Below are positions 24,190 through 36,064 of a DNA stretch of 64,000 bases, in pieces; within the stretch, counting starts at the first letter, position 1; each line of letters begins with the position of its first letter. Location of the stretch: contig JANJXV010000013.1 of NCBI GenBank assembly GCA_024803745.1, positions 29,740,001 to 29,804,000 of the forward strand, given 5' to 3'. A program made the translations under genes and the position numbers. The notes beneath the pieces were generated by a model, which ran no database searches, had not been told where the DNA came from, and saw only the letters and a list, made by a program, of their open reading frames with translations. This DNA comes from Megascapheus bottae. Lineage: Eukaryota; Chordata; Mammalia; Rodentia; Geomyidae.

Positions 24190-25049
24190 ATTTTTCCATA
24201 CATTTTTATTGTGATTAATAGAAGGGTTACATTATATTCACCAGATAGAAGGTGCACTACTTCACAAACATTGATAACATTTTTCATGTCTTGGTCCCCA
24301 TTTCCCACCCCGCACTCCTGCCCCTCATCTTGTTTTCCCGCCTTCCCTATCCTATTTCAAATAACCAAATAAGCATATACAATATATCAGATAACAAGGT
24401 GAAATACTACAACAATATGAGATAACCAAGGGACAGCAAAGGAGATGAGAGATAACATAGTACATGAAGGACAACAGTCACTCATATGGCTTTTGTTTCT
24501 ATATCCTGAAGGTCCTTTCATTTAGCTTCATACTGAATGGCTTTATATATCTAGGTTTTGTTCTATTGTAAATCTTTGCTAGGAGAGCCCAAGGTTTCTA
24601 CTGACTATGACAAATGAGGGAAATCATTGAGACTATGTTCCTTTGAGTCTGGCTTACTTAATATGATTTCTTTTAAGTCTTTCCATTTCCTTACAAATGG
24701 GGCAATGTGGTTCTTTCTGACAACAGCATAGAATTCCATTGTGTATAAATACCACATCTTGTTGATCCACTCATCAACTGAGGGACATCTGGGTTGGTTC
24801 CATATCTTTGCTATGGTAGATAGTGCTGCAAGGAAAATCATTGTGCTAGTGGATTTAGTATGCCCTTGTTTCTGGACAATTAGATAAATGCCAAGTAGTG
24901 GAATTTCTGGGTCACAGGGGAGCTCTATGTTGAGGAACTGCCATACTGCTTTCCATAGTGGTTGAACAAGTTTGCACTCCCACCAACAGTGTAGTAGGGA
25001 TCCCTCCAGCATCTGTTGTTATTAGTTTTCTTGATCCTGGCCAAATAGT
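24190..25049 (-). mobile_element. 5'-truncated LINE-1, minus strand, with ORF2 C-terminus
   Basis: Read on the minus strand: the ORF2 C-terminal region (24605-25012, with AKIWNQPRCPSVDEWINKMW and YLYTMEFYA), the full 3' UTR with C-rich complement of the polypurine tract near 24300-24350, and the terminus at 24190. The frame runs open for about 135 codons but is only the tail of ORF2, without endonuclease or reverse transcriptase domains. Confidence 0.88.
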
Positions 25050-25462
25050 CTCCTTCATTTGTCATAATCAGTAGAAAGCTTGGGCTCTCGTAGCAGAGAT
25101 TTACAATAGAATGAAATCTAGAGACATAAGGCCAAATAGCATGTCACTAAATGTAAGGATCTTCAGAATAAGGAAACAGAAGCCATATAATGAGTGACTG
25201 CTGTCTTTAATGTACTATGTTATCTCTCATCTCTTTTGCCATCCTTTGGTTATCTCATATTGTTACAATATTTCACTGTGTTATCTGATATATTTTATAT
25301 GTACTTAATTGGTTATCTGAAATATGATATGGAAGGGGGGAAATCAAGATAAGCGGGAAATGGGGATCATATCATGAGAAAGAATATCAATGTTTGTGAA
25401 GTCATGCACCTTCCATCTGGTGAATATAATGTAACCCTTCTATTAATCACAATAAAAATATT
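25050..25462 (+). mobile_element. 5'-truncated LINE-1, plus strand, 3' UTR only
   Basis: It starts at the ttgtcataatcagtagaaagc block, just after the ORF2 stop region, and runs to caataaaaatattaaaaaa. Its start abuts the 5' end of the minus-strand copy, giving about 410-base inverted 3' UTR arms separated by the ORF2 tail. Confidence 0.85.
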
Positions 25463-25467
25463 AAAAA

Positions 25468-26078
25468 ATAATGGCCTATAGATACATGAAGAAATGCTCA
25501 ACATCTCTGGCCATAAAAAAATGCAAATCAAAACAACTCTAAGATTCCACCTCACTCCTGTTAGAATGGTCATGATCAAGAAATCTAATAACAACAGATG
25601 CTGTAGGGGAGATGGCCAGGAGGAATCACTACCACATTGTTGTTGGGAGTGAAAACTCATAGTGGTTGACCACTATGGAAAGCAGAATGGCAGTTCCTCA
25701 AAAGACTATACATAGAGCTCCCTTCTGACCCAGCAATTCCACTATGTGGCATTTACCCAATCATCCAGAAACAAGGACATACTGAAGCCACTAGCACAAT
25801 GATGCTCATTGCAGCACTATTTATCATAGCAAAGATATGGAACCAACCCAGATGTCCCTCAGTTGATGAGTGGATCAACAAGATATTGTATTTATACACA
25901 GTGGAATTCTATGCTGCTGTCAGAAAGAATGACATTGCCCCATTTGTAAGGAAATTGAAAGACTTAGAAAAAAAATCATATTGAGTGAAGTAAGCCAGAC
26001 TCAAAGGAATGCAGGCTCAATGGTTTCCCTCTTTGTCACAATCAGTAGAAAACTTGGGATCTCCTAGCAGAGATTTAC
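25468..26078 (+). mobile_element. LINE-1 ORF2 C-terminal piece lacking a 3' end
   Basis: It starts at atggcctatagatacatgaag, includes the ORF2 C-terminal segment (25799-25984, AKIWNQPRCPSVDEWINKIL), and stops abruptly inside the 3' UTR at cagagatttacaatag. Loss of the 3' end is not expected from simple target-primed insertion, so a later rearrangement or interruption is likely. Confidence 0.82.
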
Positions 26079-26215
26079 AATAGATCATATGTATTTTTAT
26101 ATAAGGTGCATTCAATGATTTTAATTTTGAATGTATTCAGAATTATTCTGTGACCCAATGTCTTTAGAGTATTTGAGAAGTTTGATCTTTTTGCAGCTCT
26201 TGCCTGTAATATATT
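26079..26215 (-). mobile_element. Old antisense L1M-like host fragment, right part
   Basis: The sequence ttctgtgacccaatgtctttagagtatttgag resembles the antisense L1 ORF2 segment expected shortly after the one ending at 24189. The two pieces therefore probably flanked one another before the younger L1 cluster arrived. Confidence 0.45.
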
Positions 26216-26244
26216 TTATATTTATGATAGAACTTTTATGATGA

Positions 26245-26280
26245 AGATAAGGAGAAGGAGGAGGAGGAAAAGGAGGGTGA
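26245..26280 (+). repeat. (GGA/GAA)n purine microsatellite
   Basis: Short run of AGGAGGAGGAGG-type units at the tail side of the adjacent antisense SINE. Confidence 0.7.
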
Positions 26281-26462
26281 CACTGTCCATGAGCTTTTTC
26301 TCAAGTCTAGTGTTCTACCACTTGAGCTTGTTTTTAATTTTTGGTTATTATTTGTGAATAGTGTCATAGACTTTCCTGTCCAGACTGACTTTTAACCACA
26401 ATGGCTCAAATCTCAGACTCCTAAGTAGCTAAGATTACAGATATGAATCACCAGTACCTGGA
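26276..26462 (-). repeat. 7SL-Geo dimeric SINE, diverged
   Basis: Antisense Geo part (gacactgtccatgagctttttctcaag), then a T-rich linker, then a 7SL-like part (actcctaagtagctaagattacag). It is older than the neighbouring copies. Confidence 0.75.
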
Positions 26463-28039
26463 GTAATAGGCCTTTTTTAATGTTCTGTCCACTGTACCTT
26501 ATGGATTTCCTGCCTGGTCACTATTGAATACCCTCAAACATGGCTGCCTAGTTAAAAACTCTACTACATTTATCTTTCTGGTTGAGTGCCAAATGTAAGG
26601 TGCTAAACCTGAGCACTTCTTCTCATTCTTATCACAGAACAGTCTTTCTTCTTTGGTAACTCTGGAATTACCAGTATTGAAAATGTGTTTATGTGTGGGG
26701 TTTCTTCATGGTAGTCAGCAATAAAAGGGAAGATTTAAAGATGAACAAGGTATTCTATTATGTAACCATGACCTTTCTTAGGCTATGGACAAAAGGAAGG
26801 AGGTGTGGATAAATGAAAACAAAGTGTGAGATGTATTTATTCACTTCTTTTAGATTACATTCTGTTTGTCAAGCTTTGCAGAATTTATAATTCAATAGGT
26901 GCTTAACATTTGCACTACATATGTATGATGCTAGAGATAGTGAAAAGGTCTGAGCTATCCATTAAAGGCACTACTTCATGTTAAATCTTGGCATTGAATT
27001 GCCCTATGGCCTTGAGCAGATTGAATATCCACTCAGACACCCACTTATCTTCTCCATGTTGAGCTGGGTAAAATACTTATGTCTTTCCATCTAAAATCCA
27101 GTGGCATGGGACCCTTGTGTGACATTCATTATTAATTTACAAAATAAGAAGGTTTGGAATTGTGCCTTCCTTCGCTGATAGTAATAATACATTTTTCAAA
27201 TATATTGAATGCTTTATGAATGCAAAACAGTTGCAGGCAGATCTAGATGGTGGTAAGGCTTTGCAGTTAGTGTTCATATAACTACTACAACTCTTGAGCA
27301 TCTGCCATATTCCGTGTTCTCTATGTCTAAATTTATGTCTTATTTTTTAAGTTGCGGAAACTGATTTGAAAACAAGTATTTCCAAGAATGAATTCAAAAT
27401 ACTCATTAATTTTTCTTAGGACCATGTTTAAAAAATGGAAATTAAGATCTGTTTCTGACTTTTTTAAAAATTCATTGGCAGTTTTTTTTTCTTTTTTCTT
27501 TTCCTGTTGTCTACAGAAGCTGAGGACCATGTTACAAGAGAGGATTTTTCTATCTGTACATTTTTTGATATGGAAAACATTAGCATCTTTTCGATCTCTA
27601 CCTACATTATGGATGTAAACTGACTGATGCTATCAAAGGCCTTGGTTCTTCTTTCAGGGAAGAGGAAAATTGCTGAACATTCCTGTGAAAATGCAATTGT
27701 ATATGTAAAGGTACCTTTTGCTGTGTTTTGCTGTTTCTACATAAATCTATTTTTGTGAAACTCTTTCAAAAATGTTTATATTCTCTTATCACTTGTGATC
27801 GACAAAATCTTATTAGAGAAAAATTCACAATCTCAATTTATAAGTACAATGCATCTTAATAAATGCCATTCTTCCCTTACCTGTTATAAACCCAACAATT
27901 TCTTCAAGTTACCGAGTTCATTTTCACATAGGTATAACTCAAATTCATATGTTGAATGGATGTGTCCTTTGCACAACTACTTAAAGATAATTTAAATAAA
28001 ACTATGATGTTTAAATATGTGTATGTTTGTATTTCTGTG
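26463..28039. other. Intergenic stretch, nothing firm
   Basis: No coding exon or identifiable mobile element. Composition is AT-rich, with a T/C-rich tract near 27480-27505. Confidence 0.5.
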
Positions 28040-28226
28040 TGTGTGTGCTAGATGTGTAATCCTACTATATGAGAAGTAGAGATAGAAAGGTTGAAGTTCA
28101 AGGACAGTTCGCCCCAAAAGTCATAGACCTCATATAGAAAAATGGAGTGCAGAAAAGGAGTAGGATATCTTTCCAATGGTTCAAGTGGTAGACTCTTGGT
28201 TAACAAATTCAATTCCTAACATTTTG
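28040..28226 (+). repeat. Old B1-plus-ID-like composite SINE
   Basis: A 7SL/B1-like left part (gatgtgtaatcctactatatgag, ttgaagttcaaggacag) is followed by a tRNA/ID-like right part (ccaatggttcaagtggtagac, caaattcaattcctaac). The right part looks more ID-like than Geo-like, so it may be a different dimer family or an independent pair. Confidence 0.5.
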
Positions 28227-28403
28227 TGTAGTGTGTGCTTGTGTGTTAAGGGTGTGTGCGTCCAATAATTTATCATTAGAATCTTGCACATATGATTAAT
28301 TACTACTTAGATTTGGCTAGTGTAGTTTCTCTCAAGATTTTCCCACACCATAACATTCCAATGTTTCATACCATGTTTCCCTGTCTTTGTTATTACATTT
28401 AAA

Positions 28404-28822
28404 TATCATTTAAAATTGTATATATGTGTATTTGATTATTTGAAATAGGATAGGGAAGGGGGAAAACAAGATGAGGAGTGAGGGTGGGGGAGGGAAATGA
28501 GGATCAAGACATGAGAAAGGGTATCAGGGCCAGGAGTTTGGCCTAGTGGTAGAGTGCTTGCCTAGCATGCACGAAGACCCGGGCTCAATTCCTTGGTACC
28601 ACATACATAGGAAAAAGCTGGAAGTGGTGCTGAGGCTCAAGTGGTAGAGCTCTAGCCTTGAGAAAAATCCAAGGACAGTGCTCAGGCCCTGAGCTCAAGC
28701 CCAGGACTGGCAGAAAAAAAAAAAAAAAGAGAGAAAGGGTATCAATGATGTGAAGTAATACACCTTCTATCTGGTGAATATAATGTAACCCTTCTAATAA
28801 TTACAATAAAAATATATGGAAA
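28404..28822 (+). mobile_element. LINE-1 3' UTR interrupted by a SINE
   Basis: The left part (28404-28526) has the ggatagggaagggggaaaac and polypurine segments. The right part (28745-28822) continues the same 3' UTR to caataaaaatatatgg. Removing the SINE and one copy of its duplication restores the order seen in the other L1 copies. Confidence 0.9.
28513..28744 (+). repeat. Young IDL-Geo SINE with perfect 14-bp TSD inside L1
   Basis: The body is 28527-28730 with A box tttggcctagtggtagagtg, B box gggctcaattcc, and an A-tail of about 15. Perfect direct repeats gagaaagggtatca lie at 28513-28526 and 28731-28744. Low divergence and intact flanks make this one of the clearest complete copies. Confidence 0.95.
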
Positions 28823-29402
28823 AAAATCAATATGGAGATAAGCATGATGTCATAAGTTTGTAGAACATAGAAAACACAGAGATAAGAGATTGTGGTCCCA
28901 TACTGGTGCAGACAAAAAGCAGGACACAATACTTGAAAAATAATTAAAGCTAAAAAAATCCAAGGGCATTGCTCAAGTGATAGGTTATTTACTTTGGAAA
29001 TGCAATGTCCTAAGTTACAAACCAATGCCACCATAAAGGAAATTTTGTATGAAATATCTACTTGTTGATTTGTTTTTCATCTCTGTAGTTACTAGGAATG
29101 AAAATATATCTTGTTCATAGATATATTTTCAGCACCAGTGGCCTGGTCTGAGAAAAAGTCAATTCTAAATCTGCATTTGCTCATTGAAATATTGGTTTCA
29201 GTTTGTGTCTTGTTCATGACAGTTAAGCAGGACATAGGTATTTTATTCTATTTTCTGAAAGGGATCATGGCTGATAGCCTGCCCTTGGGAATCATCTCTG
29301 GTTTCCTATTATGCCCTAGATCAAGTTCTCTTTCTGAAGTGTCTTGCATGTAATAGCCATGATGTGGAGTGAACAATACTGGTCCTTCTTAACCCAACAA
29401 TT
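28823..29402. other. Intergenic stretch, nothing firm
   Basis: AT-rich sequence between an L1 3' end and a GAAA tract; no coding exon recognised. Confidence 0.45.
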
Positions 29403-29442
29403 AAAGAAATAAATAAAAAGAAAGAAAGAAAGAAAAAAAGCT
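29403..29442 (+). repeat. (GAAA)n low-complexity tract
   Basis: A-rich run with AAAGAAAG units over about 40 bases. Confidence 0.8.
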
Positions 29443-29507
29443 CCAGAAACCTGTGTCATCTCACATTGTTTCAGAACTTCCCACAGGTCCCCTAAAGAGC
29501 ATGACAT

Positions 29508-29606
29508 CATTGGCACTGTGGCTAAAGTGGTGGAGCAGTAGCCTTGAGCTAAAAAGCTCAGGGACAGCACCCAGGTCCAGAGTCTAAGCCCCACAACTGA
29601 TTGGGA
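29508..29606 (+). repeat. Solitary Geo monomer
   Basis: A complete Geo right monomer (ggcactgtggctaaagtggtggagc to taagccccacaactgattgg) occurs without a recognisable left partner. It is either 5'-truncated during insertion or an independent monomer. Its 3' sequence resembles the 7SL-Geo subtype. Confidence 0.75.
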
Positions 29607-29704
29607 AAAAATGAAAACAACAACCACATAACATCTCCAGTTCTTCTTAAGAAGAATGACACCTCCACATCTTTCTTTCATTAGTTCTGAATGTATTCTG
29701 AATT

Positions 29705-29800
29705 TTCTCAGCAGTCCTAGAGTTGGAACTGAAGCTGAAGGCCTCACACTTTTCTAGGTAGGTATTCTACTACTTGAGCCAATCCCTTGACCTTAATATG
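29705..29800 (-). repeat. Old ID-like SINE
   Basis: The antisense tRNA-like order is gagttggaactgaagctg (B-box side) then tactacttgagccaatccc (A-box side). It is diverged. Confidence 0.5.
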
Positions 29801-29904
29801 CTTTTCCAGATATTTTTTTTCAGTTACAATGTCACACTTATTTTGTCTGAAGATGACTTCAGAGAGCAAGTATCCTATCTATATTTCCCACTCCTAAGAT
29901 TTAA

Positions 29905-30045
29905 TACTTGAACTACTGTGCTTTGTTTATTAATAAAGATGGGGGGGTCACTCTAACTTTTTTACCTGAGCTAGACTAAAACTCTTATTCATATTCATCT
30001 CAAAATTAGGTGTGATAACAGGCCTGTGCTATCATTCTTATCCAA
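29905..30045 (-). repeat. Very old B1-like fragment
   Basis: A weak antisense B1 order is present: ggggtcactctaac, gagctagactaaaactc, ttaggtgtgataacaggcctg. Identification is tentative. Confidence 0.35.
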
Positions 30046-31469
30046 GATTCAGTCTTTATCTAAAATTTTCACATGTTCATTTCCATCTTTCAGTACGAAT
30101 AGTCATTTTCTATAGTAGTTTAACATGTGGTTCATCTTAATCATAATATCTAAGTAAGAAGCATGGGTTCTGAGAAATAGTGTGGAACCATTCCAGGGAA
30201 CACTGAATAAAGAAATTATTGATACATTGCCACCAGACATTTAGACTGACCTTTTGGATCAATAATATTATCCCATTGAATAGGGACTCATGGTTTACAT
30301 AATAGTTTCAATAATCTAAGTCATCTCTACAAATGCCTCTCACATACACTTGGGTAAAATGAACCCATGTTATTCTATTTAGGGCCTGTAGGAAATTCAA
30401 CGTGAAAAAACCATACCATCTAAATTTCTTTGTTTATGTAAGTATGGTCTAATGTTAATGTAATTTATTTTATATCAGATTTGTATGTGAGTAACTTAAT
30501 GCTTAGGCATTAGAAGATAATGGCTCATTGCTATCACTTTTTCTAGAAACAAAACTTAATTCATGGAAGGATTTAGGGAGTAGTTACCATTTGCTGCTGG
30601 CATTGCCCCAGTGTTCTAATACAATTCCTGTTTGTAATTGATGTCTTTTCCCTGAAAGACAACAGCTGTCATATATGGGAGAGATTCCCATTCTTGCCTT
30701 GACAAACTCTATATTGTTAAAAAGTCAGTGGGATATTTAAATTATCTATAAGTGGAAGTCACATGAATACGTGACATCCATTGCACACTGCTCCTGAGTA
30801 CAGAAAATCTTTGCAATCTACACCTAGTCATCTAACTATGTCCATTGACACTGTGGGATTCCAGAACTCATCTTTGGTAATATCACCACAGAGAAGCTGG
30901 TAATGACTTTCACCGTTCTGAACCTCAGTCTTTTTACAATACTGTGTGACTGTGTGAACGCCACTCTGAAAAATCTTGTGCTACTTATCCAAGACTGCTT
31001 GACCTTTATACTTTCAAGAGTTTAATAGGTTAACTGTAATAAAAATGCCCAATCAAGTGACATAGTTGTAGCATGCAATTTAATCATCACAAATCTACCA
31101 ATTTTAGAGGATTGTTTTCCTCATTTACTGATAAGATAGAGAAGAGGGCAGTTTGAAGGTTCATAATTGTGTAACTAATGTATTGTAGAAATGAAGATTT
31201 GAATCAGATTTTGGGCCTTTATCTACAGCTATCCATTAATAGTAAATCACAAAGTAGTTCACAAAAAGCTATCTTTACTATTTGAATTTCTCTTACATAT
31301 GTTCTTAAACAACTCACCCTTGAATCTTGTAGGAAAGGTATGGAATTTTGTTCTTCAACACCAATAATAAAATACTTAGATTTCTTACTTTATCATTAAG
31401 TTGCTTTGACTGAGAAGCTGTTTTAAGCACACTTTATATAAGTAATGACAAATAAAGTAATCAATTCTG
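30046..31469. other. Intergenic stretch, apparently unique
   Basis: No gene or repeat family recognised over about 1.4 kb. Base composition is more even than in the repeat-rich neighbours. Confidence 0.5.
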
Positions 31470-31703
31470 TTCATGTAACATTCTTTATTTGGCCAGTCAT
31501 AGGGTTGGAACTCAGGGCTTGAACACTGTCCTTGGACTTTTCTCAAGGTTAGAGCTCTACCACTGGAGCACAGCACCACTTCCAGCTTTTTTCTATGTAA
31601 GTGTACCAAGGAATTTAACTTAGGTCTTTGTGCATGCGAGGCAAGCACTCTACCACTAAGTCCAACTCCTGGCCCTTATTTTATTCATGTAACATTCTTA
31701 TTT
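31470..31703 (-). repeat. IDL-Geo dimeric SINE with long TSD
   Basis: Antisense dimer at 31491-31676 between direct repeats ttcatgtaacattctt (31470-31485 and 31684-31699), 16 bases identical. The Geo start and IDL end are both recognisable (ggccagtcatagggttgg; aagtccaactcctggccc). Confidence 0.92.
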
Positions 31704-33002
31704 AAGAAATTCTAAAAGCTTTATAATGTCATCTCAAATAACAGTCTCATCTTATAACTTGTGGCTGAAACAGATGGCAAATAATGGACTCAGAAGTATT
31801 TGATGACTCATCTAAGACCAAGGGTGCTATTCATTGTGAGCAAAAGGGGCACATTTATTTTCATTTATTTTCCACTTTACTGTATGTGGCTGAGATCCTT
31901 TATACAATTATCAACCTGTACCGAGAATTACACCTTCATTTGACAGAACCCAAATGAAAAAGTGAGTTTCTGGTTTGGCACTTTCCTCTTTTACACACAG
32001 ATCCAGGGGGAAAAATTGGTTTTTGTCTGTGTGGTGGTTGGCAAGAGGTTGGTCACTTTCATTGAATCATTGAACTTCCACAAGTCTTAGGAGTATAATT
32101 GTCTCATTATTTGAGTAAAAACATTGAGGCTAAGCATAATGATTGCTCCTTTTATTGACTGTAAGCAGAGTATTTTAAAAGTTGTATATTTTTTAGTATT
32201 CTGAAAACATTCCAAAATCTTTCATATTTTTGGAAATAATATTATTTCTCTTCTAAAGAGGAAGAAATGGTGACATAAATTTGTAGTGTGCTTCGATTGT
32301 TAACAGGGTGGTTTTTGAGTACTGTTTATTTAATCCCATCTGTACAGCCTAAGGCAGATTATAAATATCCTATCTCTTACTTGGTCTTTGTCTGTCTGTC
32401 TGTTTATTTGTCTGTCTGTCTATCACACTTACCACATATGCACACAATGTTATAATTAGCAATTTGTCGTAGGCTGGGTTTTCTAAGGACATAAGATTGC
32501 TATCAAAAAAGAGAAATGATTGCATGCATGTTAATAGGAAATACTTTTCTGAAAAGATAACAAAGCAAGCAAGCAAAGTACAATACAATGAGTAGGACAG
32601 AAGATAAACTGAAAGCTACTGGAGCTAAAGATTCAACTGGTCCTTTGGAAGCTTTGCTAGTGAGAGATAGCCTGAAGAGTTTACCAAAATTGAGCAGTGA
32701 TTCTGAGTCTTTGAATCCACACCTGAACCTTTCACTGAGTAAATATACCCTCTCATGTGGGAAGTATTTTTGAGCAAAGCACTTCTCTGCAGTGCAAAAC
32801 AACTCTCTTTGAAGGAAATATTTATGAGTCATTTTCAACTGATATTTTCATCAGGGAACAAGTGGGCCTTGAGGAGGAGTTCTGAGCAAAGTAAGTATCC
32901 ACTATAATTAGTAACATTTATCAGGCATGCATCCTACAACGGATATTATCCTAACCTATTTTTATATACCATCTCACTAAGGCACTCTGTGTGTGTGGAG
33001 GG
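31704..33002. other. Intergenic stretch with TCTG microsatellite
   Basis: A (TCTG)n tract lies at about 32384-32422 and a CAAG/AAGC repeat near 32561-32578. Two opposite-strand open frames near 32503-32838 overlap and show no gene-like support. Confidence 0.55.
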
Positions 33003-33228
33003 GGGGCTTAAACTCAGGGACTAAGAACTGACCCAGTGCCTTTTCATACTTCCCCCCTCAAGCATAGTGCTCTTTCACTTGAGCCTCAGATCCTCTTCTG
33101 GGTGTTATTGTTGTTGTTATGGTTAATTGGAGAATAAGAGTTTTCAAACTTTCTTACCCAGGCTGATTTCGAATTGTAGTTTGTCCTGAGTAGTTAGTAT
33201 TATAGGCATAAGCCACTGGTGCCTCATT
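33003..33228 (-). repeat. 7SL-Geo dimeric SINE
   Basis: Antisense Geo part (ggcttaaactcagggactaag), a gttaattggagaataagag linker, and a 7SL-like part ending tagtattataggcataagccac. The Geo part contains an extra pyrimidine-rich segment. Confidence 0.75.
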
Positions 33229-33679
33229 GCTCTGGAGAATTTTAAGAGGTGGAAGTTATTTCTATTCCTCATTTACAGTCAATCAACTTGAGAGTATTTG
33301 TCAAGACTACACAAATACCAATTTATGAACGGAATCATCATCTGCTACTATATCTTAAGACTTAAGTTTCTACCCTGAATGAGTTTGAGAGAAGTCTTAC
33401 TTTCTCTACAAGATGCATCATGAGCACCAAGTTGTCTAGTAGAATAGTCAGATAGAATTAATCGAGAAAATTACATGCTATCTGCACAGAGAATGTATTC
33501 ATCAAATGGAATATATTTTTGTTACACAGAAAAAATTGATTTCTGTTTTGCCTCTTCAGAATGTAACTCCTCCATCTAAATGATACCAAATGAATTCTCA
33601 GATCAATAAAATTGATGTTTAAGATCAATTGCCCTCCAATCACCTTAAAAACAAAACAAAACAAAAAATACACTGCAAC

Positions 33680-33758
33680 ATGGCTGGGAATGTAGTTCAG
33701 TTTTAGACCAGGTGCTTAGAATCTCTGAGGCTTTACTTTTGATCCCATGTGTCACAAT
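33680..33758 (+). repeat. Old ID-like SINE monomer
   Basis: tRNA-like start ctgggaatgtagttcagttttag and a degraded B box (ttttgatcccatgtg). It is preceded by a CAAAA-rich stretch. Confidence 0.55.
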
Positions 33759-35871
33759 TTAAAAAAGCTAAATTTATAGAATATTCTAATGAATAAATTA
33801 ATGAATATTGTTGTTGTGTACAACTGTAGTTTGATCTCATACCCAAGATATAATTGAAGAAGGTAATTCACAGGTAGAAAAGAGTATCTTTCTTTACCGT
33901 CACTCAGAGTACAATACTAACATTTATCTGTGATGAACCTAAACATGACCTGTTAGCTACATCATCATTTTCAAGAGCTTTTGTTGTTACCTTGAGAAAC
34001 ACATAGATCGAGATAGCATAGTATTGTTGAAATTGAAATAAAGAATAAAAACAGAATTGTTGACTATTTAGGCAAATTTAACTTTGCATGTGGTGCTGAA
34101 CTCACGTTAAAAATGGGAAAAACAAAACAAAACAAAAAACAGATATTCAGTGACATGATGTGTATTAATCATCTTTGCATCCATCATACTGCGTAACAAA
34201 TATTCTAGCCTCGCTGGCTCAGAATGAAACCAGTTGGTGAATAGTGCTGTTTATCAGAAAATGAAACTGGTCATCTTTATTCTGCACCAAAATCTCAGGT
34301 TGTTTATTAGGGTCCAGGGTGACCTTGGATGTCACTTATGTGCCCCGGCTGTTTTTATGCTTGTTTTTATAGAACTATTTGGTTTTATTTGCTATTATTT
34401 GGAGAGTCTGAGAGTGCTGTAATAACTGAACTTTATTACCCAATTACATTTTTATGCAATTGTAACAAAAAAACTTGTGCGATCATTTTCTTTCAAAGAG
34501 GTACTTACATTCTTTGTTTCCAATTGTGTTTTTTTAGTAAATGATTAAGATCTCAGCATAAATCTATGTAGTTGCATAGTGTACAGCCTGATTCACACAG
34601 ACACTATGCAAACAGAGTGTAGTGGATATGGGCTAAAGTATGAAATACTATATAAAGATTGAAATGTTATGTGCTGTCACATTTTAGAGATGAAGGGCTA
34701 AAATACAATAAAGGAAAAACACACCTCAGATAATTCCAAGAAAGCAATGAATAAATATCACAGAAAATTTTGCATTTCCAGCCTTCAAACAAAGAGTCAA
34801 GAAAAAAATAAATGGAGATTTGGGGAATGGAATGAGAAATATATTTTAAGCACTATTGAATATGAATATAAATAAGATCTTTCCATAGACATGTCATGAC
34901 TGGTTGCTAATAGAGGGAAAACTATATGAAATCGGCATTAGCCATCTCAGAAGCTACATCTGTTAAGAAACACTAGATCTTAATATAGCCTGGAGAATTT
35001 GATAACTCATAGATATGGGTTTTAGATATGGGCCGGTTTCTTATTTATTTTTATGTATGCTAACACTGTATTTAAAATAGCCCAAACTTAAGCTCATTTT
35101 TGTGACCAAAGTACAAGAAATACTAGTTAACCAGTCTTGAAGGACAAATCTTCCTCTTCAGCTTCCTTGAGGATTAGGTTCAAGGTCAAGTTCAAGGCAC
35201 AAACCTTTTCCAAGTAACATAAACACGAGCCCTATTAATAGCATAGGTGAGTGAAAAACAGGTGTTTATTCAAAGCAAAGCAAAACTTAAAGCTCATTGC
35301 AATAGTGAGACAAAAAATAGAAGGCATAGCCAATAGAGTACTTGAAAATTCTTAAAAATTAGTTCATATTTTCCCAAAAGAAATACTGAACTGCACCTTA
35401 TAATAACAGAGAGAAATAGATGAAAAAGTCACTATAGAACATTGAGTGAACATTTTTTTTACTAGAAACACCACAACATAGATGGTATTTATCACTATAA
35501 GTAGGTAAGAACTAATATTAAGTTATAATTTCTGAGAATTAATGTGTTTAGGTAGCATTAATGCAATTTAAAATATTCTAAAAATAAATCTTGGACTTAA
35601 TGCATTTATTGCGCATACATAATGCTGCATTTTCAATCAAATGTTCATATTGAAGAAAAATATTTAAGTTAAGGAAAATTAAGCAAGAAGAGAAATTGAC
35701 TATATTGCAAGTGAGAAAACATGAGCTCAACTTGTGACTTTTGTTAACTATTGATTTGGGGATAATTATATATTCTCAATATTCTGGTCTCTACATTATT
35801 ATAGGTAATACTAATATCAAATATATGCTTGTATATTTTTATTTATTTATTCATTTTTTAAATAAAAAATT
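33759..35871. other. Intergenic stretch, no gene seen
   Basis: AT-rich sequence. The part near 34160-34330 (cgctggctcagaatg, taacaaatattctagcctc) resembles an ancient interspersed repeat that I cannot name. A short ATTT-rich run lies near 35838-35860. Confidence 0.45.
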
Positions 35872-36064
35872 TGGCAGTCCTCACACTTGAACTCAGGGCC
35901 GGGCACTGTCCTTGGACTTTCTCAAGGCCTGAAAACTACCCTTTGAGCACCTTTGAGCCACAACACCACTCCAGCTTTTTTTGTGTGTATATGGCAATCA
36001 GAATCAAACTCAGACTTCATGAATGCTAGGCCAGCACTCTGCCACTAGGCCACACTCCCATCCC
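35872..36064 (-). repeat. IDL-Geo dimeric SINE, mutated
   Basis: Antisense Geo (ttggcagtcctcacacttgaac) then IDL ending taggccacactcccatcc. A small duplication of a tttgagcacc unit occurs in the middle. It is somewhat diverged. Confidence 0.85.

Noticed and set aside
24605..25012. A 135-codon minus-strand open frame that could be taken for a gene
   Set aside because: It is the C-terminal tail of L1 ORF2 within a 5'-truncated copy (AKIWNQPRCPSVDEWINKMW), so it is repeat-derived and lacks any start-to-stop gene structure.
29316..29747. A 143-codon minus-strand frame, the longest in the window
   Set aside because: It runs through a solitary Geo monomer, a GAAA tract and an old ID SINE. Composition and position indicate a chance frame.
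32370..32588. Regularly spaced short repeats that might suggest a repeat array
   Set aside because: This is a TCTG microsatellite without spacers, in eukaryotic DNA, so it is not a CRISPR-like array.
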